Source: Leclercia adecarboxylata
GTDB taxonomy: Bacteria; Pseudomonadota; Gammaproteobacteria; Enterobacterales; Enterobacteriaceae
DNA length: 64,000 nucleotides
Reading direction: 5' to 3'
NCBI RefSeq assembly: GCF_006874705.1
Contig: NZ_CP035382.1
Span: 1,736,001 to 1,800,000 of the forward strand
Within the stretch, counting starts at the first letter, position 1. Every line of letters starts with the position of its first letter. The position numbers were made by a program, and so were the translations under genes. Positions 22,974-32,765 of the stretch are shown here, piece after piece. The notes under the pieces were generated by a model. It was given only the letters and a program-made list of their open reading frames with translations. It was not told where the DNA came from and did no database searches.

Positions 22974-23048
22974 GCCCGGTGGCGCTTCGCTTACCGGGCC
23001 TACGGACCCTGCTTTTGTAGACCGGGTAAGGCGTAGCCGCCACCCGGC
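22974..23048. repeat. BIME: two opposed REP units between sbp and pfkA
   Basis: GCCCGGTGGCGCTTCGCTTA with CCGGGC, then a linker, then a reverse-oriented unit ending GCCGCCACCCGGCAA. It fills the 3' flank of pfkA and probably serves as its terminator region. Confidence 0.85.
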
Positions 23049-23061
23049 AACAATCTGCTGA

Positions 23062-24024
23062 TTAGTATAGTTTTTTCGCGCAGTCCAGCCAGTCACCTTT
23101 GAACGGACGCTTCATGTTTTCGATAGCGTCGATGATGTCATGGTGAACCAGTTTTTCGTTCTGAATGCCGACGCAACGACCGCCGAAGCCCTGCTGCAGC
23201 AGTTCAATCGCGTACGCACCCATACGGGAGGCCAGGATACGGTCGTAAGGACCCGGGGAGCCGCCGCGCTGGATGTGGCCGAGAACGGTGGCGCGGGTTT
23301 CGCGTTTGGTTTCGGTTTCGATGTACTTCGCCAGCTCGTCAACGTCGCAGATGTGCTCGGTGATGGCTACGATGGCGTGTTTCTTACCTTTCGCGATACC
23401 GGCTTTGATTTCCGCAACCAGGTCTTCACGGCTGAATTCCACTTCCGGAACCACGACAAACTCACAGCCACCGGCAATCGCCGCAGCCAGAGTCAGGTCG
23501 CCACAGTAGCGGCCCATTACTTCAACGATAGAGATACGCTGGTGAGAAGAAGAGGTGTCGCGCAGGCGGTCAATCGCTTCAACCACGGTGCCCAGGGCAG
23601 TGAAGTAGCCGATGGTGTAGTCGGTACCTTTGATGTCATTGTCGATGGTGCCAGGCAGACCGATGCACGGGAAGCCCATTTCGGTCAGTCGTTTGGCGCC
23701 CATATAGGAACCGTCACCACCGATAACGACCAGCGCGTCGAGGCCACGTTTTTTCATGTTTTCGATAGCCACTTCACGGATGCGGTCATCGCGGAATTCA
23801 GGGAAACGAGCGGAACCCAGGAAGGTACCGCCGCGGTTAATCATGTCGGACACGCTGTAGCGGTCGAGCTGCACCATGCGATCTTCATACAGGCCCAGAT
23901 AACCGTCATAGATACCAAAAACTTCCAGACCTTCCGTCAACGCAGCACGAACTACACCACGAATTGCTGCGTTCATGCCGGGCGCATCACCGCCGCTTGT
24001 CAACACACCGATTTTCTTAATCAT
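23062..24024 (-). CDS. pfkA: 6-phosphofructokinase isozyme I
   Basis: ATP-dependent phosphofructokinase, the committing step of glycolysis; tetramer activated by ADP and inhibited by PEP in E. coli. The ATG giving [18 protein letters not shown] yields exactly 320 residues; the open frame continues upstream to 24111 without support. Motifs: GGDGSYMGA (ATP/Mg), [13 protein letters not shown] with the catalytic aspartate, and the allosteric-site residues in the C-terminal half. Monocistronic. Confidence 0.98.
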   Translation of the reverse strand: MIKKIGVLTSGGDAPGMNAAIRGVVRAALTEGLEVFGIYDGYLGLYEDRMVQLDRYSVSDMINRGGTFLGSARFPEFRDDRIREVAIENMKKRGLDALVVIGGDGSYMGAKRLTEMGFPCIGLPGTIDNDIKGTDYTIGYFTALGTVVEAIDRLRDTSSSHQRISIVEVMGRYCGDLTLAAAIAGGCEFVVVPEVEFSREDLVAEIKAGIAKGKKHAIVAITEHICDVDELAKYIETETKRETRATVLGHIQRGGSPGPYDRILASRMGAYAIELLQQGFGGRCVGIQNEKLVHHDIIDAIENMKRPFKGDWLDCAKKLY

Positions 24025-24198
24025 GACTACCTCTGAACTTAGGAATGCAAAAATGAAATCTGTTGCCGGAAGACTTCTGACGACCAACGAATACTGCAAA
24101 TAGTATATCAATCACTTCCAGCTGAATTGATTCAGGTCAGGCCATATGGCGGTTATTTTTCCACAAAATGCTGGCCCGGTTCACTTTTTTACAACGAA

Positions 24199-25104
24199 TT
24201 ACGAAAGCTCAAAATGTCCATTGCCTGGCTTAGGTACGACTGAACAGGGATCCTGGTGAATAATGACGTCTGACCCCGGGAAACGCTGCAAAATCGCCTG
24301 CTCAACCTGCTCAGCCACCAGATGTGCCTGAACCAGCGGCAGGTTATCTTCCATTTCTAAATGAATCTGAATAAAGCGGGTCGGCCCTGACTGCCGCGTG
24401 CGAAGATCGTGAGCGCCGCTGACGCCAGGCCAGGAGGTCACAATTTCGAAGATTTCATGCCGTTCTGCGTCTGGCAAGGCGCGATCGAGAAGCGATTGCA
24501 CCGCATCGTACCCCATGCGCAACGCACTGTATAAAATATAAAAGCCAATCCCTAACGCAAATAGCGCATCGGCCCGATGCCAGCCATACCAGGCCAGACC
24601 GAGCGCAATCAGGATCGCGCCGTTCATCATAACATCAGACTGATAATGAAGCATATCGGCCCGTACCGCCTGACTTTGCGTTTTGCGCACAACCCAGCGC
24701 TGGAACGTTACCAGAATCAATGTGCTAATAAGTGCAATAACCGTGACGACAACGCCCACGCCCGGATCTTTCATCGGTGACGGGGTATACAGATGCTGAA
24801 TACCGGTCAAAAAGAGGAACAGCGCCGAACCGGAAATAAACATGCTTTGTGCCAGCGCCGCCAGCGACTCGGCTTTGCCGTGACCAAAGGTATGCTCTTC
24901 ATCCGCCGGCTGCAGCGAGTAGCGCACCACCCACAGGTTAGTGAGCGAAGCAGCAATATCCACCAGCGAATCGACCAGCGCCGCCAGAATACTGACTGAA
25001 CCGGTATACCACCACGCAAAAATTTTAATCACTAACAGGCACGACGCCATGATCGTCGCAGCCAATGCGGCCCGGCTTACCAGCCGCCCATAGGATTGAT
25101 TCAT
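24199..25104 (-). CDS. fieF: Ferrous-iron/zinc efflux antiporter FieF (YiiP)
   Basis: Cation diffusion facilitator that exports Zn2+/Fe2+ against protons. The start giving [14 protein letters not shown] (301 residues, E. coli 300) is preferred over an upstream in-frame start at 25119. Six membrane helices; the transport-site acids are in [12 protein letters not shown] (D45, D49) and HYQSDVMMN (His and Asp near 153/157). The cytoplasmic C-terminal domain with [13 protein letters not shown] and HQDPC follows. It lies between pfkA and the cpx locus. Confidence 0.96.
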   Translation of the reverse strand: MNQSYGRLVSRAALAATIMASCLLVIKIFAWWYTGSVSILAALVDSLVDIAASLTNLWVVRYSLQPADEEHTFGHGKAESLAALAQSMFISGSALFLFLTGIQHLYTPSPMKDPGVGVVVTVIALISTLILVTFQRWVVRKTQSQAVRADMLHYQSDVMMNGAILIALGLAWYGWHRADALFALGIGFYILYSALRMGYDAVQSLLDRALPDAERHEIFEIVTSWPGVSGAHDLRTRQSGPTRFIQIHLEMEDNLPLVQAHLVAEQVEQAILQRFPGSDVIIHQDPCSVVPKPGNGHFELS

Positions 25105-25193
25105 AAACACTCCTGTCATGCTATGCCGCTAGTATAACGGATGCAGAGGAGTCATTAAGATGAATAAACGGTTACTACGTTTGAATGACGGGC

Positions 25194-25251
25194 AAAAAAA
25201 ACCCCCTCATCATGAGGGGGAAGACAGGGATGGTGTCTATGGCAAGGAAAA
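25194..25251 (-). ncRNA. cpxQ: CpxQ-type sRNA from the cpxP 3' UTR
   Basis: Starting 7 bases after the cpxP stop, the minus strand reads TTTTCCTTGCCATAGACACC, then ATCCCTGTCTT, then a CCCCC-TCATGATGA-GGGGG hairpin and a run of eight T. This matches the known CpxQ RNA, a roughly 58-nt Hfq-binding fragment released from cpxP mRNA by RNase E in Salmonella and E. coli. It represses inner-membrane and fimbrial mRNAs under Cpx stress. The hairpin also serves as the cpxP terminator. Confidence 0.88.
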
Positions 25252-25257
25252 CAGGGT

Positions 25258-25758
25258 CTACTGGTTACTACGGGTATTGCTACTAAAAAGCGTCGATTCA
25301 GCGTTCTTTTGCATCCGTGCAACCTCACGCAACTGATCCATACGTTGCTGGTGTTTCTGGTTCAAAACCGCTTGCTGCTCGGGCGTTAGCAGGTGGAACA
25401 TCTGGTTGCGGACTTTAGCCATTTCGACCTGTCGGGCAACCTGCTCCTGCGCCATTTTGTCTGCCTGAGCGCGCACAGCGTTTTCGTCAAAATTTTCTGC
25501 GGTGACAAGGCGATGCATTGTCTCCATTTCGCTAACATTAACAGGGGGCTGGTCATGTCGAGCCCGCTGCATCAGATCTCGCATCTGTTGACGCTGATGT
25601 TCGGTTAAACTTATGCCGTCGAACATATGGCCCTGGCCACTCTGCTGCGCGATGCCCTCTGCTGAAGGACGGTTATCGCCGGTGATGACTCCAGCAGCCT
25701 GGCTAAATGCACTAAACGCCAGCGTTGAGGCCATGACGGCAGCGGTAACTTTGCGCAT
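25258..25758 (-). CDS. cpxP: Periplasmic Cpx inhibitor/adaptor CpxP
   Basis: Periplasmic chaperone-like dimer that dampens CpxA signalling and delivers misfolded pilins to DegP. It has 166 residues with a signal peptide (residues 1-22, ending SQAA). Both LTxxQ repeats of the Spy/CpxP family are present: [10 protein letters not shown] and [10 protein letters not shown]. The ATG at 25758 is chosen over a GTG one codon upstream. It diverges from cpxR across 150 bp containing a perfect CpxR box. Confidence 0.96.
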   Translation of the reverse strand: MRKVTAAVMASTLAFSAFSQAAGVITGDNRPSAEGIAQQSGQGHMFDGISLTEHQRQQMRDLMQRARHDQPPVNVSEMETMHRLVTAENFDENAVRAQADKMAQEQVARQVEMAKVRNQMFHLLTPEQQAVLNQKHQQRMDQLREVARMQKNAESTLFSSNTRSNQ

Positions 25759-25838
25759 CACTTACTCCCAAAATCTTTCGTGTCGCGATTCAACGAGAAC
25801 CAGTCTACGATTCAGGCTGCAAACATGCGTCAGGGGGT

Positions 25839-25853
25839 GTAAAACAACGTAAA
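25839..25853. promoter_or_regulatory. CpxR box between cpxP and cpxR
   Basis: GTAAA-ACAAC-GTAAA is a perfect GTAAA-N5-GTAAA direct repeat, the CpxR-P recognition site. It lies about 81 bp upstream of cpxP and 56 bp upstream of cpxR and can activate cpxP and autoactivate cpxRA. Confidence 0.9.
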
Positions 25854-25908
25854 GTCATGGATTAGAGAGCCTTGATGACGTAATTTCTGCCTCGGAGGTA
25901 TTTAAACA

Positions 25909-26607
25909 ATGAATAAAATCCTGTTAGTTGATGATGACCGAGAGCTGACATCCCTTTTAAAGGAGTTGCTCGACATGGAAGGCTTTGACGTGTCGGTGGC
26001 CCATGACGGGGAGCAGGCGCTGAGTCAACTCGACGATAGCATCGACTTGCTTTTGCTCGACGTCATGATGCCGAAGAAGAACGGTATCGACACCCTTAAA
26101 GAGCTGCGCCAGACTCACCAGACCCCTGTAATTATGCTGACCGCGCGCGGCAGCGAACTCGATCGCGTGCTGGGCCTTGAGCTGGGTGCCGATGACTATC
26201 TGCCTAAGCCGTTTAACGACCGGGAGCTGGTGGCACGTATTCGGGCGATCCTGCGTCGTTCGCACTGGAGCGAGCAGCAGCAGAACACCGACAACGGTTC
26301 GCCAACCCTTGAAGTGGACTCCCTGAGCCTCAACCCGGGCCGCCAGGAGGCCAGTTTCGACGGCCAGGCGCTGGAGCTGACCGGCACCGAATTCACCCTG
26401 CTTTATCTGCTGGCGCAGCATCTGGGCCAGGTGGTATCGCGTGAACATCTGAGCCAGGAAGTGCTGGGTAAGCGCCTGACCCCGTTCGACCGTGCCATTG
26501 ATATGCACATCTCCAACCTGCGCCGCAAATTACCGGAGCGCAAGGATGGTCACCCGTGGTTTAAAACCCTGCGCGGACGCGGCTATCTGATGGTGTCCGC
26601 TTCATGA
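25909..26607 (+). CDS. cpxR: Envelope-stress response regulator CpxR
   Basis: OmpR/PhoB-family regulator. It has 232 residues. Receiver domain residues 1-115 with the acidic pocket D8-D10, phosphoacceptor D51 (LLLLDVMMPKKNG), the switch Thr in MLTARG and K in LPKPF; winged-helix DNA-binding domain from about 135 with RAIDMHISNLRRKL. The stop overlaps the cpxA start (ATGA), implying coupled translation. Confidence 0.98.
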   Translation: MNKILLVDDDRELTSLLKELLDMEGFDVSVAHDGEQALSQLDDSIDLLLLDVMMPKKNGIDTLKELRQTHQTPVIMLTARGSELDRVLGLELGADDYLPKPFNDRELVARIRAILRRSHWSEQQQNTDNGSPTLEVDSLSLNPGRQEASFDGQALELTGTEFTLLYLLAQHLGQVVSREHLSQEVLGKRLTPFDRAIDMHISNLRRKLPERKDGHPWFKTLRGRGYLMVSAS

Positions 26608-27977
26608 TAGGCAGCTTAACCGCCCGCATCTTCGCCATCTTCTGGCTGACGCTGGCACTGGTGTTAATGCTGGTTTTGATGTTACCCAAACTCGACTCAC
26701 GCCAGATGACGGAGCTCCTCGACAGCGAGCAACGTCAGGGTGTGATGATCGAGCAGCACGTAGAAGCAGAGCTGGCCATCGATCCGCCCAATGATTTGAT
26801 GTGGTGGCGCAGGCTGTTTCGCGCTATCGAAAAATGGGCGCCGCCGGGGCAACGCCTGCTGCTGGTCACCAGCGAAGGCCGCGTAATCGGTGCCGATCGC
26901 AATGAAATGCAGATCATCCGCAACTTCATTGGCCAGGCGGATAACGCCGATCATCCGCAAAAGAAAAAATATGGTCGGGTAGAGATGGTGGGGCCATTCT
27001 CCGTCAATGACGGGGAAGATAATTACCAGCTCTATCTGATTCGTCCGGCGAGCAACTCCCAGTCCGACTTTATCAACCTGCTGTTTGACCGCCCGCTGCT
27101 GCTCTTAATTGTCACTATGCTGGTGAGTTCACCGCTGCTGCTGTGGCTGGCGTGGAGCCTGGCGAAACCGGCGCGTAAGTTGAAAAACGCCGCGGATGAA
27201 GTGGCGCAGGGTAACCTGCGGCAGCACCCGGAACTGGAAGCCGGGCCGCAGGAGTTCCTGGCGGCGGGTGCCAGCTTCAACCAGATGGTGACGGCGCTGG
27301 AGCGGATGATGACCACACAGCAGCGTCTGCTCTCTGATATCTCCCACGAACTGCGCACTCCGCTGACGCGTCTGCAACTGGGCACCGCCCTGCTGCGCCG
27401 CCGCGGCGGAGAGAGCAAAGAGCTGGAGCGTATCGAAACGGAAGCGCATCGTCTGGACAGCATGATCAATGACCTGCTGGTGATGTCACGCAATCAGCAG
27501 AAAAACGCGCTGGTGAGCGAAACGGTGAAAGCTAACCACCTGTGGCATGAGGTGCTGGATAACGCGGCATTCGAAGCCGAGCAGATGGGGAAATCCTTCA
27601 CGGTTAACTTCCCACCGGGGCCATGGCCGCTGTACGGTAACCCCAATACGCTGGAAAGCGCGCTGGAAAATATTGTACGTAACGCCCTGCGCTACTCGCA
27701 TACCAAAATCGAGGTGGCGTTCTCGGTGGATAAAGACGGTATCACCATCAACGTCGATGACGATGGTCCTGGCGTGAGCCCGGAAGATCGCGAGCAGATT
27801 TTCCGTCCGTTCTATCGTACCGATGAGGCACGCGACAGGGAATCTGGCGGTACCGGGCTGGGCCTGGCGATTGTCGAAACCGCCATTCAGCAGCACCGCG
27901 GCTGGGTGAAAGCCGACGACAGCCCGCTGGGCGGATTACGGTTAACGCTCTGGTTGCCGTTGTACAAACGATCGTAG
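26604..27977 (+). CDS. cpxA: Envelope-stress sensor histidine kinase CpxA
   Basis: Inner-membrane sensor that phosphorylates CpxR during envelope stress and dephosphorylates it otherwise. It has 457 residues: helix 1 (about 7-28), periplasmic sensor (about 30-163), helix 2 (about 164-185), HAMP, then the H box SDISHELRTPL with H248, N box NIVRNALRYS, and G boxes DDGPGVSPED and GGTGLGLAIVE. Start overlaps cpxR by 4 bp. A REP unit follows the stop. Confidence 0.98.
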   Translation: MIGSLTARIFAIFWLTLALVLMLVLMLPKLDSRQMTELLDSEQRQGVMIEQHVEAELAIDPPNDLMWWRRLFRAIEKWAPPGQRLLLVTSEGRVIGADRNEMQIIRNFIGQADNADHPQKKKYGRVEMVGPFSVNDGEDNYQLYLIRPASNSQSDFINLLFDRPLLLLIVTMLVSSPLLLWLAWSLAKPARKLKNAADEVAQGNLRQHPELEAGPQEFLAAGASFNQMVTALERMMTTQQRLLSDISHELRTPLTRLQLGTALLRRRGGESKELERIETEAHRLDSMINDLLVMSRNQQKNALVSETVKANHLWHEVLDNAAFEAEQMGKSFTVNFPPGPWPLYGNPNTLESALENIVRNALRYSHTKIEVAFSVDKDGITINVDDDGPGVSPEDREQIFRPFYRTDEARDRESGGTGLGLAIVETAIQQHRGWVKADDSPLGGLRLTLWLPLYKRS

Positions 27978-27983
27978 CTATTG

Positions 27984-28016
27984 TGCCGGGTGGCGGCTTT
28001 GCCTTACCCGGCCTAC
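27984..28016. repeat. REP palindrome between convergent cpxA and yiiM
   Basis: GCCGGGTGGCGGCTTTGCCT with TACCCGGCCTAC almost fills the 35-bp gap between the two genes and its last bases contain the yiiM stop codon. Confidence 0.85.
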
Positions 28017-28687
28017 CTTCCCCATAATCTCCGGGAATTATCCTCGATCTTGTTGCTAATTCGCCGCTTCTGCATGGTTCTTGTCCAGCTGGTCGATAGC
28101 CCCGCCGCCGATAACAACCGGCGGTACTGGTCATCGTCAAAGGGCATGTGCCAGGCGATGGCGCAGGCGTCATGCACCGACACATCGCTCAGGCGGGAGA
28201 CCAACGTCAGCGGCGCATCAGCCGAAACCTGCCCTGCCAGCACCACGCGATAGAGCCAGCCGGTTTTCGCTGCGTTCTGTAACTGCGTGGCCATGTCGTT
28301 AATGCCAAAATGGAAGTTGAGTTTGAAGCACGGGGAGCGCGGCTGGGTCACCTGGATCAGGGCGTCGCCCCAGCGAAAGATATCCCCGATAAAGACGTTC
28401 TTCTCCGTCAGCCCCTCAGTGGAGAGGTTTTCGCCGAACGCCGGCGCGACAAAAAGCCCGGCCTGGGCAGGATATTCGCTCGCCCAGTGCTGATAATGCT
28501 CGCGCGGATAGTGGCACAGCGCCCGATCCGGCCCGCCGTGGATTTTCTTCTCTGCCTGCTCATCTCCCGTCAGACCCAGCTCGGTTAACGTCAGTTCCCC
28601 GTCAACCTGCAGTTTGGCAATTGCGCTCGGGCGGCTACCGTCATAGTCCCTTATTTTTCCGGTGAATACATTAACGGGATAGTTCAT
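28013..28687 (-). CDS. yiiM: MOSC-domain protein YiiM (6-N-hydroxylaminopurine resistance)
   Basis: Molybdenum-cofactor-dependent protein that detoxifies N-hydroxylated base analogues; in E. coli it acts with YcbX. The ATG giving MNYPVNVFTGKIRDYDGS gives 224 residues, as in E. coli; the longer frame to 28747 runs through the sodA terminator and is rejected. MOSC features: FGENLSTEGL, IGDIFRWGDALIQVTQPRSP and the conserved Cys in SPCFKLN. In E. coli K-12, kdgT separates yiiM from sodA; here only the terminator does. Confidence 0.94.
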   Translation of the reverse strand: MNYPVNVFTGKIRDYDGSRPSAIAKLQVDGELTLTELGLTGDEQAEKKIHGGPDRALCHYPREHYQHWASEYPAQAGLFVAPAFGENLSTEGLTEKNVFIGDIFRWGDALIQVTQPRSPCFKLNFHFGINDMATQLQNAAKTGWLYRVVLAGQVSADAPLTLVSRLSDVSVHDACAIAWHMPFDDDQYRRLLSAAGLSTSWTRTMQKRRISNKIEDNSRRLWGR

Positions 28688-28715
28688 CGCGGCTCCTTGT
28701 GCAGATTGTGGGTAT

Positions 28716-28742
28716 AAAAAAAGCGAGTCATCAGACTCGCTT
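28716..28742 (-). terminator. sodA terminator
   Basis: On the minus strand GAAGCGAGTCTGATGACTCG followed by CTTTTTTT forms a GCGAGT/ACTCGC stem with a T-run, 22 bases after the sodA stop. Confidence 0.9.
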
Positions 28743-28763
28743 CTCACAGGCGGCTTTGCAACC

Positions 28764-29384
28764 TTATTTTTTAGCGGCGAAACGTGCTGCTGCTTCGTCC
28801 CAGTTCACCACGTCCCAGAAGGCTTTGATGTAGTCCGGGCGACGGTTCTGGAATTTCAGGTAGTAAGCGTGTTCCCACACGTCCAGGCCCACGATTGGGA
28901 AGCCAGACGCGCCAGAAATTGCTTCGCCCATCAGCGGGGAATCCTGGTTCGCGGTAGAAACCACAGCCAGTTTGTCGCCTTTCAGTACCAGCCACGCCCA
29001 GCCAGAGCCGAAACGGGTCGCAGCGGCTTTTTCAAACTCAGCTTTGAAGTTATCAACGGAGCCGAAGTCGCGCTCGATAGCGGCTTTCAGGTCACCCTGC
29101 AGGGTGGTGCCGGTTTTCAGGCCTTTCCAGAAGAAGCTGTGGTTAGCATGGCCGCCAGCGTTGTTACGCAGTACGGTTTTCTTGTCAGCTGGCAGTTGAT
29201 CCAGTTTGGTGATCAGCTCTTCAGCAGGCAGGCTGGCGAACTCTGGCAGGCTTTCCAGCGCCGCGTTGGCGTTGTTAACGTAAGTCTGGTGGTGTTTGGT
29301 GTGATGGATCTCCATCGTCTGCTTGTCGAAATGCGGCTCAAGGGCGTCGTAAGCGTACGGCAGGGATGGCAGGGTATAGCTCAT
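28764..29384 (-). CDS. sodA: Manganese superoxide dismutase
   Basis: Cytoplasmic dimer that converts superoxide to oxygen and peroxide. The ATG giving [20 protein letters not shown] yields 206 residues, as in E. coli; an in-frame ATG four codons earlier is unsupported. Metal ligands are visible in [11 protein letters not shown] (His 27), [10 protein letters not shown] (His 82) and DVWEHAYY (Asp 168, His 172); the GGHANH/QDSP pattern is the Mn type. Its promoter region carries a Fur-like box; SoxRS and ArcA control is known in E. coli but not located here. Confidence 0.98.
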   Translation of the reverse strand: MSYTLPSLPYAYDALEPHFDKQTMEIHHTKHHQTYVNNANAALESLPEFASLPAEELITKLDQLPADKKTVLRNNAGGHANHSFFWKGLKTGTTLQGDLKAAIERDFGSVDNFKAEFEKAAATRFGSGWAWLVLKGDKLAVVSTANQDSPLMGEAISGASGFPIVGLDVWEHAYYLKFQNRRPDYIKAFWDVVNWDEAAARFAAKK

Positions 29385-29442
29385 AATCATCTCCATTATA
29401 GTCGGGCGGCAAACGTGTTAATGCCGCGTAAGCAGTTGGTTC

Positions 29443-29478
29443 ATTATAGTTAATTAAATGATATTGAAAATGTTTATC
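29443..29478 (-). promoter_or_regulatory. sodA -10 element and candidate Fur box
   Basis: On the minus strand, TATAAT lies at 29448-29443, upstream of sodA, and GATAAACATTTTCAATATC at 29478-29460 matches 14 of 19 positions of the Fur consensus GATAATGATAATCATTATC. E. coli sodA is repressed by Fur in the same place. The -35 element is not clear. Confidence 0.65.
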
Positions 29479-29526
29479 AATGCCGTAGTTTTAATAAGGT
29501 TATTCAGTTTTGATAAATAACGAATT

Positions 29527-29596
29527 TGTGAGTCTGCTCACGCGGTTAACGCGTTGATTGCCATTCAAAACGAAGGTGCGGCAACCTACCGAAGGT
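29527..29596 (+). promoter_or_regulatory. CRP site and RhaS-type operator of rhaT
   Basis: TGTGA-GTCTGC-TCACG at 29527-29542 is a near-perfect CRP core. Three bases further, TTAACGCGTTGATTGCC (29546-29562) and GGCAACCTACCGAAGGT (29580-29596) resemble inverted RhaS half-sites with a 17-bp spacer. The rhaBAD region has the same CRP-3 bp-17-17-17 layout. The rhaT start is 75 bp downstream. Confidence 0.7.
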
Positions 29597-29671
29597 ACCC
29601 AAACCGCCTAATTTTTACACTCATCAAGTCGGCGGGAAGCTACTGACTATAAAAACGATGAGGATGTAAAA

Positions 29672-30706
29672 ATGAATCATGTGATTACGATGGGTATTTT
29701 CTGGCATTTGATAGGCGCGGCCAGTGCAGCCTGTTTCTATGCCCCGTTTAAAAAGGTTAAAGGCTGGTCATGGGAAACCATGTGGTCCGTTGGCGGTACC
29801 GTGTCATGGCTGATTTTACCCTGGACCATTAGCGCCATGCTGCTCCCGGATTTCTGGGGTTACTTCTCTTCCTTCAGCGCCTCCACCCTGCTGCCGGTGT
29901 TTCTGTTTGGCGCCATGTGGGGCATCGGCAACATCAACTACGGCCTGACCATGCGCTACCTTGGCATGTCGATGGGTATCGGCATTGCGATCGGCATTAC
30001 GCTGATCGTCGGCACCCTGATGACGCCGATCCTCAACGGCAATTTCGACGTGCTGATCAACACCGAAGGCGGCCGCATGACGCTGTTGGGGGTGCTGGTG
30101 GCGGTGATCGGCGTGGGTATTGTCACCCGCGCAGGTCAGTTGAAAGAGCGCAAAATGGGTATCAAGGCAGAGGACTTCAACCTGAAGAAAGGCCTGGTGC
30201 TGGCGGTCATGTGCGGCATCTTCTCAGCGGGGATGTCGTTTGCGATGAACGCCGCCAAACCGATGCATGAAGCCGCAGCCGCGCTGGGGGTCGATCCGCT
30301 GTACGTCGCTCTGCCAAGCTACGTGGTGATCATGGGCGGCGGCGCGCTGGTTAACCTCGGCTTCTGCTTTATTCGTCTGGCCAAAGTGAAGGATCTGTCG
30401 GTAAAAGCGGATTTCTCACTGGCAAAATCGCTGATCGTCACCAACGTGCTGCTCTCGGCGCTCGGCGGCCTGATGTGGTATCTGCAGTTCTTCTTCTACG
30501 CCTGGGGCCATGCCAGCATTCCGGCGCAGTATGACTACATGAGCTGGATGCTGCACATGAGCTTCTACGTGCTCTGCGGCGGGCTGGTGGGCTTGATCCT
30601 GAAGGAGTGGAACAACGCCGGGCGTCGTCCGGTGGGCGTGCTGAGCCTGGGCTGCGTGGTGATTATTATCGCGGCCAACATTGTCGGCCTTGGCATGGCA
30701 AACTGA
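29672..30706 (+). CDS. rhaT: L-rhamnose/H+ symporter RhaT
   Basis: Inner-membrane proton symporter for L-rhamnose and L-lyxose in the drug/metabolite transporter superfamily. It has 344 residues, as in E. coli, and about ten membrane helices. [20 protein letters not shown] near the N-terminus and [20 protein letters not shown] are conserved landmarks. It faces away from sodA across 287 bp and converges with rhaR: its stop ends exactly where the rhaR stop begins. A separate ABC importer for rhamnose lies downstream in the same regulon. Confidence 0.97.
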   Translation: MNHVITMGIFWHLIGAASAACFYAPFKKVKGWSWETMWSVGGTVSWLILPWTISAMLLPDFWGYFSSFSASTLLPVFLFGAMWGIGNINYGLTMRYLGMSMGIGIAIGITLIVGTLMTPILNGNFDVLINTEGGRMTLLGVLVAVIGVGIVTRAGQLKERKMGIKAEDFNLKKGLVLAVMCGIFSAGMSFAMNAAKPMHEAAAALGVDPLYVALPSYVVIMGGGALVNLGFCFIRLAKVKDLSVKADFSLAKSLIVTNVLLSALGGLMWYLQFFFYAWGHASIPAQYDYMSWMLHMSFYVLCGGLVGLILKEWNNAGRRPVGVLSLGCVVIIIAANIVGLGMAN

Positions 30707-31555
30707 TTACGCGGCCTTTCGACTGCGATGACGCCATTGTACCGGCGTCATCGCTACCTCCCGGTTAAACACCACCGAAAAATAATTACTGTCCTCAAAG
30801 CCACAGCGCATCGCCACTTCGCTGACCATCAGCTCCGTATGCTGCAGCAGATACTGGGCGTGGCAGATGCGCAGCTGGCGCAAATAGTGGTTGACCGTCA
30901 TCCCGGTCTGAGAGCGGAACTGCTGGCGCAGGGCGCGCTCGCTGCACTGCTCCTGTTCACAAAACTTCTCCAGCACGAAGCTTTTGTTCAGGCTGCCCGC
31001 CAGGGTGGTGATCAGCTTATCGAGCAGGGCTTCCTGGGCAGTGGCTGAGGGGTTATCGGTGGCGTAACGATGGCGATTGAGGGTCATTACCAGTTGGGCG
31101 AAGAGCAGCTCCGCCATCTGGTTAGCAGCAGGATCGCTTTTCTGGCTCTCCTGCTCCAGCTGGGAGATCACCTGGCGCACCTGGGTCATGCCGTTGCTGC
31201 TTAAGCGCCAGTGCGGCGTACTCTTTGCTTCATTAAAACGGGGGATATTGGCGGCCCAGTCGACGTTGAGTTTCAGCCTTTCCGGGCAGTAAATGACGTT
31301 CTGCAACACCAGGTCGTTCACTGAGGCGTAGGAGTGTTTATCTTCGGCGCGGATGTAGAACAGATCCCCGCGGGTAATGCGGTAGGGCCGATCGTTGAGA
31401 ACGTGCAAACCGTTGCCGCGCCAGACCAGTACCAGTTCACAGAACTCATGGGTGTGCTCAGCAAAGACGTTTTGCGGATAGCGATCCGCCACCGCGACGG
31501 CCTGGCCTGCGGAGGTAAAAAAATCATCTTTACGGAGAATTAACTGAGCAACCAC
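30707..31555 (-). CDS. rhaR: AraC-family activator RhaR
   Basis: L-rhamnose-responsive activator of rhaSR. It has 282 residues. N-terminal cupin-like sensor ([23 protein letters not shown]), C-terminal AraC DNA-binding domain with two helix-turn-helix units ([15 protein letters not shown] and [20 protein letters not shown]). The start is GTG, aligning with the family N-terminus. It lies 72 bp after rhaS in the same direction and abuts the rhaT stop. Confidence 0.95.
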   Translation of the reverse strand: MVAQLILRKDDFFTSAGQAVAVADRYPQNVFAEHTHEFCELVLVWRGNGLHVLNDRPYRITRGDLFYIRAEDKHSYASVNDLVLQNVIYCPERLKLNVDWAANIPRFNEAKSTPHWRLSSNGMTQVRQVISQLEQESQKSDPAANQMAELLFAQLVMTLNRHRYATDNPSATAQEALLDKLITTLAGSLNKSFVLEKFCEQEQCSERALRQQFRSQTGMTVNHYLRQLRICHAQYLLQHTELMVSEVAMRCGFEDSNYFSVVFNREVAMTPVQWRHRSRKAA

Positions 31556-31627
31556 ACCATCACCTCAACGGCCAATAACCTGACATTATTAGCCTTTTTG
31601 CGGTGAAAAACGGTGACTGCCTTCGCG

Positions 31628-32464
31628 TTACTGAAGTGAAGCGTCCTTGCCGTGGCGAATGTCACGCGGCGACCAGTTAAACTCGCGGCGAAAAAGCGTC
31701 GAAAAGTGGTTACTGTCGCCGAAACCGCAGCGATAGGCGATATCCGTCACGCTTTCGTCGGTATGGCGCAGCAGGTGACGGGCTTTAATTAAACGCAGCC
31801 GGTTGAGATAGCGCTGGGGCGTCAGGCCGGTGTGCTGCTTAAGCTGGCGATGCAGGGTGCGCAGCGACAGGGAAAAATCATCCGCCAGCGTTTCCCAGCA
31901 GACATCCTCAGCAAAGTGATCTTCCAGCCAGGCCATCAGCTGGTTTAACCGCGCGTCGTTATTGTCCAGCCCTTCCACCAGGCTACTGCGGCGCAGCAGC
32001 ACCAGTAGCTGCATAAACAACAGCTCCCGGGTGGCAATGGCGTGCGTTTCCTGACCCTCTTCGCTCTTCTCCATCTGGCTTACCAGCTGGCGCACCTGCT
32101 GGAGCGTGGATTGATTCACCCGCCAGTGTGACGGATAGTGCCCGTCCTTTTCCTGCGGCAGCAGCTGGTTCAGCCCGGAGAGAAACTGGAACGCGTCCGG
32201 GGAGCGGTAGAGCACATTGGTCAGGCACAGGTTGTCGGTATGTTCATACAGGTGCCTGTCATGGTCGCGCACAAAGCACACCGTGCCGCCGCTGATGGTG
32301 TACGGCTGGCCGTTAAACACGTGAATGCCCGTACCGTGCTCAACGATAACAATCTCATGAAAATCATGATGATGTTCTGGAAACGCTGCCTGAGGGAGCC
32401 GTGGCTCAATCGCGACAGGCGAACCTCCCGCAGGAAAAAAATCCACGCTGTGTAGTACGGTCAT
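31628..32464 (-). CDS. rhaS: AraC-family activator RhaS
   Basis: L-rhamnose-responsive activator of rhaBAD and rhaT. The ATG giving [14 protein letters not shown] yields 278 residues, as in E. coli; the open frame extends five codons upstream. Sensor motif [20 protein letters not shown]-binding domain with [19 protein letters not shown] and [20 protein letters not shown]. Diverges from rhaB across 301 bp. It is unrelated to the rhizobial binding protein also called RhaS. Confidence 0.97.
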   Translation of the reverse strand: MTVLHSVDFFPAGGSPVAIEPRLPQAAFPEHHHDFHEIVIVEHGTGIHVFNGQPYTISGGTVCFVRDHDRHLYEHTDNLCLTNVLYRSPDAFQFLSGLNQLLPQEKDGHYPSHWRVNQSTLQQVRQLVSQMEKSEEGQETHAIATRELLFMQLLVLLRRSSLVEGLDNNDARLNQLMAWLEDHFAEDVCWETLADDFSLSLRTLHRQLKQHTGLTPQRYLNRLRLIKARHLLRHTDESVTDIAYRCGFGDSNHFSTLFRREFNWSPRDIRHGKDASLQ

Positions 32465-32637
32465 AACGGCCCCCACCAATGAGAAATGTTCTCAAAATAG
32501 TAATTAAGGCTCTCCGGACTCACCTTAAATTTTCGGCAGCAAACCTCGCAAAAGCTGTCTGTTTTTCAAGAAACAGGCGGAAAGATCAGGAAATGCGGTA
32601 ACCATCACATTGCCCACAAACCCCGCCATTACTGGAA

Positions 32638-32709
32638 ACTGTGAACTTCCTCACGTTCATCTTTGCTTTCTTGCCAGCCGCAGATTTCGTCTGTCAGTGG
32701 CGAGAAGGT
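32638..32709 (+). promoter_or_regulatory. CRP site and RhaS operator of rhaBAD
   Basis: TGTGA-ACTTCC-TCACG at 32640-32655 is a CRP core. After 3 bp come ATCTTTGCTTTCTTGCC (32659-32675) and, after a 17-bp spacer, GTCAGTGGCGAGAAGGT (32693-32709), closely matching the two RhaS half-sites known upstream of E. coli rhaB. The rhaB start is 56 bp downstream. The rest of the 301-bp rhaS-rhaB spacer (32465-32637) is AT-richer and should hold the rhaSR promoter and RhaR site, which I could not place. Confidence 0.85.
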
Positions 32710-32765
32710 GGCTTTTTCTTCCCTTTCTTACACTCATCGCCAATGACTTAAAGAAGGACCCGACC

